From Phytopseudomonas punonensis (GTDB taxonomy: Bacteria; Pseudomonadota; Gammaproteobacteria; Pseudomonadales; Pseudomonadaceae): a stretch of 47,069 bases of DNA. The stretch spans positions 1-47,069 of the forward strand of contig NZ_FRBQ01000016.1 in assembly GCF_900142655.1 (NCBI RefSeq), in the 5' to 3' direction. The notes beneath the pieces were generated by a model, which saw only the letters and a program-made list of their open reading frames with translations, searched no databases and was not told where the DNA came from. The stretch's first letter is position 1. Each line of letters starts with the position of its first letter. Of the stretch, positions 1 to 8,027 are shown in pieces. The position numbers and the translations under genes were made by a program.

Positions 1-669
1 TCGTTCAAGGAGATCCTGGTCGCCGGGCGCAAGGCCGGCTGGGGCCTGCTGCTGATCGTGATCATCCTGGGCGGCATCTACTCGGGCATGTTCACGCCGA
101 CCGAAGCCGCTGCGGTGGCCGCGGTGTACGCGGCCTTCGTGGCGATCTTCGTCTACAAGGACATGACCATCCGCGAATGCCCGAAGGTGATCATCGAGGC
201 CGGCAAGCTGAGCGTGGTACTGATGTTCATCATCGCCAACGCCATGCTGTTCGCCCACGTGCTGACCACCGAGCAGATCCCGCAATCGATCACCGCCTGG
301 GTCGTCGAGCAGGGCTTCAGCCCGATCGAGTTCCTGATCGTGGTGAACATCGTGCTGCTGATCGCCGGTACCTTCATGGAGCCGTCGGCGATCATCCTGA
401 TCCTGGCGCCGATCCTGTTCCCGATTGCCATGCAGCTGGGCATCGACCCGATCCACCTGGGCATCATTATGGTGGTGAACATGGAAATCGGTCTGATCAC
501 GCCGCCGACGGGGCTCAACCTGTTCGTCACCTCGGCGGTCACCGGCATGCCGCTGACCCGTGTGGTACGCGCGGTATCGCCGTGGCTGCTGGTGATGCTG
601 GGCTTCCTGCTGCTGGTCACCTACGTGCCGTTCATCTCGCTGGGGCTGCCGAACTTGCTGGGCATGTGA
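1..669 (+). CDS. TRAP transporter large permease (DctM-like), 3' part
   Basis: This is the C-terminal part of a TRAP-type transporter large membrane subunit, which drives Na+-coupled uptake of C4-dicarboxylates or similar organic acids using a periplasmic binding protein. The reading frame is open from base 1, so the start lies outside the window. The visible part has the family hallmark GGIYSGMFTPTEAAAVAAVY followed by long hydrophobic helices and the conserved segment GLITPPTGLNLFV. It ends at TGA 667-669. In P. aeruginosa a dctM-type gene also precedes acsA and the aot operon, which agrees with the order here. The substrate cannot be told from this fragment. Confidence 0.93.
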   Translation, partial: SFKEILVAGRKAGWGLLLIVIILGGIYSGMFTPTEAAAVAAVYAAFVAIFVYKDMTIRECPKVIIEAGKLSVVLMFIIANAMLFAHVLTTEQIPQSITAWVVEQGFSPIEFLIVVNIVLLIAGTFMEPSAIILILAPILFPIAMQLGIDPIHLGIIMVVNMEIGLITPPTGLNLFVTSAVTGMPLTRVVRAVSPWLLVMLGFLLLVTYVPFISLGLPNLLGM

Positions 670-736
670 TAGCCCGACCAACGACTGCAAGGTTCTGGCT
701 TACTGGCCGTTGAAGGGACTGTCCAGCGCGATACGG

Positions 737-766
737 AGAAGCCCGGCCACAGTGCCGGGCTTCTTC
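737..766 (+). terminator. Hairpin terminator after the TRAP permease gene
   Basis: An 11-bp perfect stem, AGAAGCCCGGC (737-747) with GCCGGGCTTCT (754-764), closes a 6-base loop and runs into a T-rich stretch. It lies between two convergent genes and may serve both. Confidence 0.8.
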
Positions 767-769
767 GTT

Positions 770-2314
770 CTATACCGTCGGCGGTGTGCGCAGCGTATCG
801 AACAGCGGCGCGGCGGGCATCGGTCGGGCGAAGTGGAAACCTTGCAGAAAACGCACGCCGCGTTGCCTTAGGTACTCGACCTGCTCGGAGTTTTCCACGC
901 CCTCGGCGACCAGATCCAGCTGCAGGCGGGTGGATAGATCGAGGATGTTGTCGAGCAGATGGCGGGATAGCGAGTGCGAGTCGATCATGGAGATAAAGCT
1001 GCGATCGATTTTCAGCACGTCGACACGAAACTCGCGCAGGTACGCCAGGCTGGAGTGGCCGGTGCCGAAGTCGTCGATGGCGATGCGCACGCCCATCTGG
1101 CGCAATTCGGCGAACAGCTGTTCGGTAATCTCAGTAGGGGCGATCATCTGTCGTTCGGTCAGTTCGAGGATCAGGGTGATCTGCCCGGGTGCGAAAGCGG
1201 CCAGAAAGTCACGGCACTCATCGATCAGTTGCAGATTCCGGCAATGCGCTGCCGTGATGTTGACGCCGATATGAAAGCCCATCGGCAGCTGCTCGGTGCG
1301 GCCGGCGAAGTCTTCGCGGATGTGGCGCATCAGCGCGCGGGTCATCGGCACGATCAGTCCCAGGCGCTCGGCCAGGGGGATGAACTGATTCGGCGGCACC
1401 AGGCCCTCGCTGGGATGCTGCCAGCGCATCAGCGTCTCGACGCCATGCCATTGGCCGGTCTCAGCCTCCACCACCGGCTGGTAATGGGGGATGAATTCGT
1501 CGGCTTCCATGGCGCGTTTGAGCGCCGTACCGGGAGAGGTGGCGCGCAGGCTGAGGCGGTAGCTGCCGGCACCCGCCAGTGCGCCGAGAATCAGGAACAG
1601 CAGCCACTGCGGCTGATAGTGCTCGCGCATGTACTGCAGGGTGGCGCCTGGCGGATAGCCGGCAGTGATCTTGAACGGATAGCGCGAGGAGCTAGCCTGG
1701 AGCGCATATCCGGTTGCGTCCCTCTCGGGGTTGTCGATCACATGGCCATCGGGGCGGATCCAGTTGTTGCCCACGCCAATCTGCAACCGCACTTCCTGGC
1801 CGTTGATCTGCAGCAGATTGATCAGGTGCTGACCGTCTATGCCCACCAGTACGCCATGGTTCGCTTTGGCTTGTCGATAAACCAGTACGGCGCGATCCGG
1901 GGTGACCACATTGCCGGCCATCAGGCGCAGCTGGCCGCTTATGTAGCTACCGGTGTCCTCGCTCTTTTCATAGGCGCCCATCAGTGAGGTGCAGTAGATC
2001 AGGCCATCGGTGACCAGGTTGATTGAGCGCGAAAACGGGCTGACCGCGACCTGGCTGCGCAACGTTTGCACCACGTCGTCACAAGGCAGTCCGGCGAGCG
2101 GCAGCACTACATCCGCAGCGCGTGCCGCGTCATCGAGCATACGTTCGAATTGGGCGCTGGCATCAGCCGCACTTTTTTCAGCGCGGTTCTGCAGCAACGT
2201 GGCGGCCTGCCAGTACATCAGCGGGATACCGAGCAGCAGAGGTAGCGCCGCGACTGCAAACGAGGTGCTCAGGCGCAGGGCGCGTCCACGAGAGCGCAGA
2301 GTGTGCAAGGGCAT
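770..2314 (-). CDS. CSS-motif/EAL cyclic-di-GMP phosphodiesterase, membrane bound
   Basis: Predicted inner-membrane enzyme that hydrolyses c-di-GMP to pGpG. It has an N-terminal membrane segment (SFAVAALPLLLGIPLMYW), a periplasmic region with two cysteines in the contexts GLPCDD and YCTSLMG, a second membrane segment (QWLLFLILGALAGAG) and a C-terminal EAL domain of about 250 residues. The signature glutamate is in VETLMRW (ETL instead of EAL). The other catalytic positions are present: NITAAH, LELTE, IDDFGTGHSS, KIDRSF, AEGVE and the final QGFHFARP. The domain should therefore be active. The frame is open further upstream to a TTG at 2392, but ATG 2314 directly precedes the basic/hydrophobic signal and is preferred. 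No strong ribosome binding site is visible. CSS domains are known to respond to periplasmic redox state; the motif here reads CTS. Confidence 0.9.
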   Translation of the reverse strand: MPLHTLRSRGRALRLSTSFAVAALPLLLGIPLMYWQAATLLQNRAEKSAADASAQFERMLDDAARAADVVLPLAGLPCDDVVQTLRSQVAVSPFSRSINLVTDGLIYCTSLMGAYEKSEDTGSYISGQLRLMAGNVVTPDRAVLVYRQAKANHGVLVGIDGQHLINLLQINGQEVRLQIGVGNNWIRPDGHVIDNPERDATGYALQASSSRYPFKITAGYPPGATLQYMREHYQPQWLLFLILGALAGAGSYRLSLRATSPGTALKRAMEADEFIPHYQPVVEAETGQWHGVETLMRWQHPSEGLVPPNQFIPLAERLGLIVPMTRALMRHIREDFAGRTEQLPMGFHIGVNITAAHCRNLQLIDECRDFLAAFAPGQITLILELTERQMIAPTEITEQLFAELRQMGVRIAIDDFGTGHSSLAYLREFRVDVLKIDRSFISMIDSHSLSRHLLDNILDLSTRLQLDLVAEGVENSEQVEYLRQRGVRFLQGFHFARPMPAAPLFDTLRTPPTV

Positions 2315-2470
2315 GGGGTGTTGAAGAATCCAGAGGGGCTGGGAAAAGTTTAGCGCAACGCGTGCTGTCAGAATGCTAGCTGCTTCTCGCAATTGCCGAG
2401 CGGCGAGTTGTCAGGCAGATTTGGGTGGCCACCCGCGCCTGACGAACCGGCTGCGCCCAAGGTCTAGCGC

Positions 2471-2486
2471 TGGTAAGACCATGGTC
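2471..2486 (+). promoter_or_regulatory. Possible GntR-family operator upstream of acsA
   Basis: TGGTAAGACCA (2471-2481) fits the TNGTNNNACNA pattern of FadR-subfamily GntR operators and is very like the core of PdhR/LldR sites. It overlaps a second palindrome, GACCATGGTC (2477-2486). It sits about 75 bases before the acsA start. No GntR gene is in the window, so this rests on motif resemblance only. Confidence 0.35.
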
Positions 2487-2559
2487 GAATGGCTGTGGGG
2501 GAGGGTGATGGTTACAAATGTGAGCATAGAAAAACAACATCAATAACCGAGGTGATTCA

Positions 2560-4521
2560 ATGAGTGCTGCTTCCCTGTATCCCGTGCGCCCCGAGGTGGC
2601 GGCCAATTCGTTGACCGACGAAGCCACTTACAAAGCCATGTACCAGCAGTCCGTGGTCAACCCGGATGGTTTCTGGCGTGAGCAGGCGCAGCGCCTCGAC
2701 TGGATCAAGCCTTTCACCAAGGTCAAGCAGACCTCCTTCGACGATCACCACGTCGACATCAAGTGGTTCGCCGACGGCACCCTCAACGTTTCCTACAACT
2801 GCCTGGATCGTCACCTGGCAGAGCGCGGCGACCAGGTCGCGATCATCTGGGAAGGCGACGACCCGTCCGAGCACAAGGAAATCACCTACCGCCAGCTGCA
2901 CGAGCAGGTGTGCAAGTTCGCCAACGCCCTGCGTGGGCAGGACGTGCACCGCGGCGACGTGGTGACCATCTACATGCCGATGATCCCGGAAGCCGTGGTC
3001 GCCATGCTGGCCTGCGCGCGCATCGGCGCCATCCACTCGGTAGTGTTTGGCGGCTTCTCGCCAGAGGCACTGGCCGGGCGCATCATCGATTGTCAGTCCA
3101 AGGTCGTCATCACCGCGGACGAAGGGCTGCGTGGCGGCAAGAAGATCCCACTCAAGGCCAACGTTGACGATGCACTGACCAACCCCGAGACCCGCAGCAT
3201 CCAGAAGGTCATCGTGGTGCAGCGCACCGGCTCCGAGATCAAATGGAACCAGCATCGCGACATCTGGTTCGAGGACCTGATGAAGGTCGCAGGCAGTGTT
3301 TGCGCGCCGAAGGAAATGGGCGCCGAAGAAGCGCTGTTCATCCTTTACACCTCCGGCTCCACCGGCAAACCGAAAGGCGTGCTGCACACCACTGGCGGTT
3401 ACCTGCTATATGCCGCGCTGACCCATGAGCGGGTGTTCGACTACAAACCGGGCGATATCTACTGGTGCACCGCTGACGTCGGTTGGGTCACTGGCCACAG
3501 CTATATCGTCTATGGCCCGCTGGCCAACGGCGCGACCACGCTGCTGTTCGAAGGCATCCCCAATTACCCGGACGTGACCCGCGTGTCGAAGGTCATCGAC
3601 AAGCACAAGGTCAACATCCTCTACACCGCGCCGACCGCGATCCGCGCCATGATGGCCCAGGGCGAAGCAGCCGTGGCCGGTGCCGATGGCTCCAGCCTGC
3701 GTTTGCTCGGTTCGGTCGGTGAGCCGATCAACCCCGAGGCGTGGGACTGGTACTACCGCAACGTCGGCAAAGAGCGTTGCCCGATCGTCGACACCTGGTG
3801 GCAGACCGAAACCGGCGGCATTCTGATCAGCCCGCTGCCGGGCGCTACCGCCCTCAAGCCGGGTTCCGCGACCCGTCCATTCTTTGGCGTGGTGCCGGCG
3901 CTGGTCGATAACCTGGGTAACATCATGGAAGGCGCGACGGAAGGCAACCTGGTGATCCTAGACTCCTGGCCGGGCCAGTCGCGCAGCCTGTATGGCGACC
4001 ACGACCGTTTCGTCGATACCTACTTCAAGACCTTCAAGGGCATGTACTTCACCGGTGACGGCGCGCGCCGTGACGAAGATGGCTACTGGTGGATCACCGG
4101 TCGAGTCGACGACGTGCTCAACGTCTCCGGCCACCGTATGGGTACCGCCGAAGTGGAAAGCGCCATGGTCGCCCACCCCAAAGTCGCCGAGGCTGCCGTG
4201 GTTGGCGTGCCGCACGACATCAAAGGGCAGGGCATCTACGTTTACGTCACCCTCAACCAGGGTGAGGAGCCGTCCGAGCAACTGCGCCAGGAGCTCAAGG
4301 CTTGGGTACGCAAGGAAATTGGTCCGATCGCCACACCGGACGTGATTCAATGGGCGCCCGGCCTGCCGAAAACCCGTTCGGGCAAGATCATGCGCCGTAT
4401 CCTGCGCAAGATCGCCACGTCCGAGTACGACAGCCTCGGTGATATCTCCACCCTCGCCGATCCAGGCGTGGTACAGCACCTGATCGACACCCACAAGTCG
4501 ATGCAGAGCGCCTGCGCCTGA
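2560..4521 (+). CDS. acsA: Acetyl-CoA synthetase (AMP-forming)
   Basis: Activates acetate with ATP and CoA to acetyl-CoA via acetyl-AMP, feeding the TCA cycle and glyoxylate shunt in the cytoplasm. The 653-residue product has the family's usual length. The N-terminal ACAS region is followed by the AMP-binding core with the phosphate loop YTSGSTGKPKGV (from residue 263), VGWVTGHSY, the A5 motif DTWWQTETGG, and the C-terminal domain ending in PKTRSGKIMRRILRK. The catalytic lysine in that last motif is residue 609, the same number as the lysine acetylated in the Salmonella enzyme, so control by Pat/CobB-type acetylation is plausible. ATG 2560 has GAGGTG five bases upstream. It is monocistronic: a strong terminator follows, and aotJ has its own promoter region. 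Confidence 0.98.
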   Translation: MSAASLYPVRPEVAANSLTDEATYKAMYQQSVVNPDGFWREQAQRLDWIKPFTKVKQTSFDDHHVDIKWFADGTLNVSYNCLDRHLAERGDQVAIIWEGDDPSEHKEITYRQLHEQVCKFANALRGQDVHRGDVVTIYMPMIPEAVVAMLACARIGAIHSVVFGGFSPEALAGRIIDCQSKVVITADEGLRGGKKIPLKANVDDALTNPETRSIQKVIVVQRTGSEIKWNQHRDIWFEDLMKVAGSVCAPKEMGAEEALFILYTSGSTGKPKGVLHTTGGYLLYAALTHERVFDYKPGDIYWCTADVGWVTGHSYIVYGPLANGATTLLFEGIPNYPDVTRVSKVIDKHKVNILYTAPTAIRAMMAQGEAAVAGADGSSLRLLGSVGEPINPEAWDWYYRNVGKERCPIVDTWWQTETGGILISPLPGATALKPGSATRPFFGVVPALVDNLGNIMEGATEGNLVILDSWPGQSRSLYGDHDRFVDTYFKTFKGMYFTGDGARRDEDGYWWITGRVDDVLNVSGHRMGTAEVESAMVAHPKVAEAAVVGVPHDIKGQGIYVYVTLNQGEEPSEQLRQELKAWVRKEIGPIATPDVIQWAPGLPKTRSGKIMRRILRKIATSEYDSLGDISTLADPGVVQHLIDTHKSMQSACA

Positions 4522-4541
4522 GCTGATAGCCGTTAGAAGCG

Positions 4542-4582
4542 AACGCCCCGCGTCGGGAAGCCTGCGCGGGGCGTTTGTTTTT
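4542..4582 (+). terminator. Rho-independent terminator of acsA
   Basis: An 11-bp perfect stem, AACGCCCCGCG (4542-4552) with CGCGGGGCGTT (4565-4575), a 12-base loop and a following T-rich run (TGTTTTTA). Confidence 0.92.
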
Positions 4583-4686
4583 AGAGATTGGCGGCTGAGC
4601 TATAAGGCCAGATTAATAGCGTGAATTGGCTGTTTTTTGTTCTGTCAAGATGCCTGCGTCACGCCCCTCGTGCTTCTGTAATTACT

Positions 4687-4729
4687 TGTCGCATCTAGGA
4701 AATATCGACTGCCGCGCTATCGCTAGAAT
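4687..4729 (+). promoter_or_regulatory. Probable ArgR binding region and promoter of the aot operon
   Basis: TGTCGC (4687-4692), then 8 bases, then AA (4701-4702), matches the half-site consensus TGTCGC-N8-AA described for Pseudomonas ArgR. A weaker direct copy begins with TGCCGC at 4710, 23 bases on. A -10-like TAGAAT lies at 4724-4729 with no good -35 in front. This fits an activator-dependent promoter in which ArgR replaces the -35 contact. The start of aotJ is 117 bases downstream. Confidence 0.6.
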
Positions 4730-4845
4730 GCCGCACTTCCGTGCGCCGCCCGCAGCCCTGCGCTACGCTGGCGACGTCACTTCTCCATGGTCTGGGTAAT
4801 CCGCCCACGGCCAGCGAAACCCTATCCCTGTCAGGAGTTTCCTTC

Positions 4846-5625
4846 ATGAAAAAGATCGCACTGCTCGGCGCGTTGGCACTATCCCTGCTGTCGCCGCTGA
4901 CCATGGCCCAGGAGGCCAAGGCGCTGCGTATCGGTATCGAAGCGGCTTACCCGCCGTTCGCCTACAAGACTCCCGACGGCAACATCACCGGCTTCGATTA
5001 CGACATCGGCGTTGCCCTGTGTGAAGAAATGAAGGTCGAGTGCAAGTGGATCGAGCAGGAGTTCGACGGCCTGATCCCGGCCCTGAAGGTGCGCAAGTTC
5101 GACGCTGTGCTGTCGTCGATGTCGATCACCGAAGAGCGCAAGCGCGCTGTCGACTTCACCGGCAAGTACTACGCCACGCCTGCCAAGCTGGCGATGAAGA
5201 GTGGTGCGGTTATGAACGACGTGGCCACCGACCTCAAGGGCAAGAAGATCGGCGTGCAGCGCTCCTCCGTGTATGACCGCTACGCCACCGACGTTTTCGC
5301 CCCAGCCGGTGCCGAGATCGTGCGTTACAGCTCGCAGAACGAAGTTTTTCTCGATCTGAGTGCTGGTCGTCTGGATGGCACTATTGCCGACTCGGTGAAC
5401 ATCGAAGACGGCTTCCTGAAAACCGATGCCGGCAAAGGCTTCGCCTTCGTGGGCCCGGATTTTACCGAAGAGAAATACTTCGGCGAAGGCCAGGGCATCG
5501 CCGTGCGCAAGGGTGACAAGGCGCTTGCCGACAAGATCAGCGCCGCGATCCTGGCGATCCGCGAGAACGGCAAGTACAAGGCTATCCAGGACAAGTACTT
5601 CAGTTTCGACGTCTACGGCAAGTAA
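4846..5625 (+). CDS. aotJ: Arginine/ornithine-type ABC transporter, periplasmic binding protein
   Basis: Family 3 solute-binding protein (HisJ/ArgT/AotJ type) that captures arginine, ornithine or related basic amino acids in the periplasm. The 259-residue product begins MKKIALLGALALSLLSPL, a signal peptide cleaved near TMA-QEA. The mature protein opens with LRIGIEAAYPPFAYKTPDG and GFDYDIGVALC, hallmarks of this family, and has SSMSITEERKRAVDFT in the first lobe. The frame is open from 4741, but ATG 4846 is chosen because it starts the signal peptide and has AGGAG at 4833-4837. It is the first gene of an aotJ-aotQ-aotM-aotP set followed by argR. A hairpin after the gene probably lets it be made in excess over the permease. 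Confidence 0.93.
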   Translation: MKKIALLGALALSLLSPLTMAQEAKALRIGIEAAYPPFAYKTPDGNITGFDYDIGVALCEEMKVECKWIEQEFDGLIPALKVRKFDAVLSSMSITEERKRAVDFTGKYYATPAKLAMKSGAVMNDVATDLKGKKIGVQRSSVYDRYATDVFAPAGAEIVRYSSQNEVFLDLSAGRLDGTIADSVNIEDGFLKTDAGKGFAFVGPDFTEEKYFGEGQGIAVRKGDKALADKISAAILAIRENGKYKAIQDKYFSFDVYGK

Positions 5626-5693
5626 GACCACGATGCTGGGCAAGGGCACACGCTGTTCAAGCAGGCTCTAGCTATCGTGACTTCTTGTCAGAG

Positions 5694-5730
5694 GTGGCAC
5701 ACGCTGACTGGTTTGGCGTGTGCCACTTTT
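5694..5730 (+). terminator. Intercistronic hairpin (partial terminator) between aotJ and aotQ
   Basis: An 11-bp perfect stem, GTGGCACACGC (5694-5704) with GCGTGTGCCAC (5716-5726), is followed by TTTT. It lies in the 150-base gap after the binding protein gene. Such hairpins often stabilise the upstream mRNA and cut read-through, giving more binding protein than permease. Confidence 0.75.
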
Positions 5731-5775
5731 GCGTTGTATTTCCGGCGCCCTATGGCGCACGCATGAGGTAAGCGG

Positions 5776-6465
5776 ATGCTCAACGGCTACGGCTCGTCCA
5801 TTCTCGATGGCGCCTGGCTCACCCTGGTTCTGGCGCTGACGTCGATGGCCGTGGCTATCGTGCTCGGTCTGATTGGCGCCGCGTTTCGCCTGTCGCCTGT
5901 GCGCTGGCTGGCGGTGCTGGGGGAAACCTATTCGACGGTGATCCGTGGGATTCCTGATCTGGTGCTGATCCTGCTGATCTTCTACGGCGGCCAGGACATG
6001 GTGAACCGTGTCGCGCCGATGCTCGGTTACGACGAGTACATCGACATCAACCCCTTCATCGCCGGCGTATTCACCATGGGCTTCATCTTCGGCGCGTATC
6101 TGTCCGAGACCTTTCGTGGCGCCTTCATGGCGATTCCCAAGGGTCAGGCCGAGGCTGGCGCCGCTTACGGCATGAGCGGCCTGCAGGTGTTTCTGCGCAT
6201 TCTGGTGCCGCAGATGATCCGTTTCGCCATTCCCGGCTTTACCAACAACTGGTTGGTACTCACCAAGGCTACGGCGCTGATCTCGGTGGTCGGCCTGCAG
6301 GACATGATGTTCAAGGCCAAGAGCGCCGCCGACGCCACCCGCGAGCCCTTCACCTTCTACCTGGCGGTGGCGGGGCTGTATCTGCTGATCACCAGTGTCT
6401 CGTTGCTGGCCCTGCGTTATCTGGAAAAACGCTATTCGGTCGGCACCAAGGCTGCTGAGCTGTGA
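5776..6465 (+). CDS. aotQ: Basic amino acid ABC transporter permease 1
   Basis: Inner-membrane permease of the HisQ/AotQ type, 229 residues with about five hydrophobic helices. The N terminus (MLNGYGSSILDGAWLTLVLAL) is typical, and the cytoplasmic EAA loop reads GAFMAIPKGQAEAGAAYGMS, the contact site for the ATPase. It should pair with AotM as a heterodimer. ATG 5776 has GAGGTAAG just upstream. It stops ten bases before aotM, so the two are co-translated. Confidence 0.93.
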   Translation: MLNGYGSSILDGAWLTLVLALTSMAVAIVLGLIGAAFRLSPVRWLAVLGETYSTVIRGIPDLVLILLIFYGGQDMVNRVAPMLGYDEYIDINPFIAGVFTMGFIFGAYLSETFRGAFMAIPKGQAEAGAAYGMSGLQVFLRILVPQMIRFAIPGFTNNWLVLTKATALISVVGLQDMMFKAKSAADATREPFTFYLAVAGLYLLITSVSLLALRYLEKRYSVGTKAAEL

Positions 6466-6475
6466 GGAGCAGACG

Positions 6476-7174
6476 ATGATCTTCGATTACACGGTTATCT
6501 GGGACAACCTGCCGCTATATCTGGGCGGCGTGCTGGTCACCCTCAAGCTGCTGGCCATCGCGCTGTTCTTCGGCTTGCTGGCTGCTGTGCCGCTGGCGCT
6601 GATGCGCACCTCGCGCTCACCGTGGGTCAACGGGCCGGCCTGGTTGTACACCTACGTGATTCGCGGCACGCCGATGCTGGTGCAGCTGTTTCTGGTCTAT
6701 TACGGCCTGGCCCAGTTCGAGGCGGTGCGTGAAAGCGTGTTGTGGCCGTACCTGTCCAACGCCACCTTCTGTGCTTGCCTGGCCTTCGCCATCAATACCA
6801 GCGCCTACAGCGCCGAGATTCTCGCCGGCAGCCTCAAGGCCACGCCCCATGGCGAGATCGAAGCGGCCAAGTCGATGGGCATGTCGCGCGCCAAACTGTA
6901 CCGGCGCATCCTGCTGCCATCGGCCATGCGCCGTGCGCTGCCGCAGTACAGCAACGAAGTGATCATGATGCTGCACACCACCAGCCTGGCGTCGATCGTC
7001 ACCTTGATCGACATCACCGGCGCCGCGCGTACCGTCAGCTCGCAGTATTACCTGCCGTTCGAGGCGTTCATCACCGCCGGCCTGTTCTACCTGTGCCTGA
7101 CATTCATCCTCGTGCGCTTGTTCAAGTTGGCCGAGCGCCGCTGGCTGGCCTACCTGGCGCCGCGTCGCAGCTAA
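6476..7174 (+). CDS. aotM: Basic amino acid ABC transporter permease 2
   Basis: Second HisM/AotM-type permease subunit, 232 residues. It starts MIFDYTVIWDNLPLYLGGVL and contains the family segment RGTPMLVQLFLVYYGLAQF and an EAA loop (AGSLKATPHGEIEAAKSMGM). The frame is open upstream inside aotQ, but ATG 6476 has GAGGAG seven bases before it. Only 26 bases separate it from the ATPase gene. The extra gene aotO, found at this position in the P. aeruginosa aotJQMOP-argR operon, is absent. Confidence 0.93.
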   Translation: MIFDYTVIWDNLPLYLGGVLVTLKLLAIALFFGLLAAVPLALMRTSRSPWVNGPAWLYTYVIRGTPMLVQLFLVYYGLAQFEAVRESVLWPYLSNATFCACLAFAINTSAYSAEILAGSLKATPHGEIEAAKSMGMSRAKLYRRILLPSAMRRALPQYSNEVIMMLHTTSLASIVTLIDITGAARTVSSQYYLPFEAFITAGLFYLCLTFILVRLFKLAERRWLAYLAPRRS

Positions 7175-7200
7175 ACATCGGATTCAAGAGAGTGGAAAGC

Positions 7201-7965
7201 ATGTACAAGCTCGAAGTGAAGGATCTGCATAAGCGCTACGGCAGCCATGAGGTGCTCAAGGGCGTGTCGCTGGCGGCCAAGGCCGGCGATGTGATCAGCA
7301 TCATCGGCTCCAGTGGTTCGGGCAAGAGCACCTTCCTGCGTTGCATCAACCTGCTCGAGCAGCCCCACGCCGGGCAGATTCTGCTCAATGGCGAGGCACT
7401 CAAGCTGGTGCCCGGCAAGGATGGCGCCCTGCGCGCTGCCGACGACAAGCAGCTGCAGCGCCTGCGCTCGCGCCTTGCCATGGTTTTTCAGCACTTCAAC
7501 CTGTGGGCACACATGAACGTGCTGGAAAACGTCATGGAAGCGCCGGTGCACGTGTTGGGCATGAGCAAAGCCGAGGCCCGCGACAAGGCCGAGCACTACC
7601 TGCACAAAGTTGGCGTGGCCCATCGCAAGGAAGCCTACCCCGCGCATATGAGTGGCGGCGAGCAGCAGCGTGTGGCGATTGCCCGGGCGCTGGCGATGGA
7701 ACCGGAGGTGATGCTGTTCGACGAGCCGACTTCGGCGCTGGACCCAGAACTGGTCGGCGACGTGTTGAAGGTCATGCGTGATCTGGCCGGCGAGGGGCGT
7801 ACCATGGTGGTGGTCACCCACGAAATGGGCTTTGCCCGCGAAGTCTCCAATCAACTGTTGTTCCTGCATCAGGGCCTGGTTGAGGAGCAGGGCGACCCTC
7901 GCGAGGTTCTGGCCAATCCGCAATCTCAACGTCTGCAACAGTTCCTCAGCGGCAGTCTCAAGTAG
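7201..7965 (+). CDS. aotP: Basic amino acid ABC transporter ATP-binding protein
   Basis: Cytoplasmic ATPase subunit (HisP/AotP type, 254 residues) that powers import through AotQ-AotM. Walker A is GSSGSGKST (residues about 36-44), the Q-loop is MVFQHFNLWAHM, the ABC signature is SGGEQQRVAIARAL (about 151-164), Walker B is VMLFDEPTSALD (about 170-181) and the H-loop is VVTHEMGFAREVS. ATG 7201 is preceded by a purine-rich GAGAGTGGAAAG. It is followed after 62 bases by argR in the same direction, and read-through into the regulator is likely. Confidence 0.95.
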   Translation: MYKLEVKDLHKRYGSHEVLKGVSLAAKAGDVISIIGSSGSGKSTFLRCINLLEQPHAGQILLNGEALKLVPGKDGALRAADDKQLQRLRSRLAMVFQHFNLWAHMNVLENVMEAPVHVLGMSKAEARDKAEHYLHKVGVAHRKEAYPAHMSGGEQQRVAIARALAMEPEVMLFDEPTSALDPELVGDVLKVMRDLAGEGRTMVVVTHEMGFAREVSNQLLFLHQGLVEEQGDPREVLANPQSQRLQQFLSGSLK

Positions 7966-8027
7966 TTGGGGGTATCATCCCTGCGCGCCTCAACCTTCCA
8001 CTGCCTTCAGAGCCTGACCTGCCTACC

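Noticed and set aside
974..1987. Long open frame of 337 codons on the plus strand
   Set aside because: It lies wholly opposite the EAL gene, has no family features, and comes from the codon bias of the real gene.
4879..5649. Minus-strand open frame of 256 codons across aotJ
   Set aside because: Antisense shadow of aotJ without motif or ribosome site.
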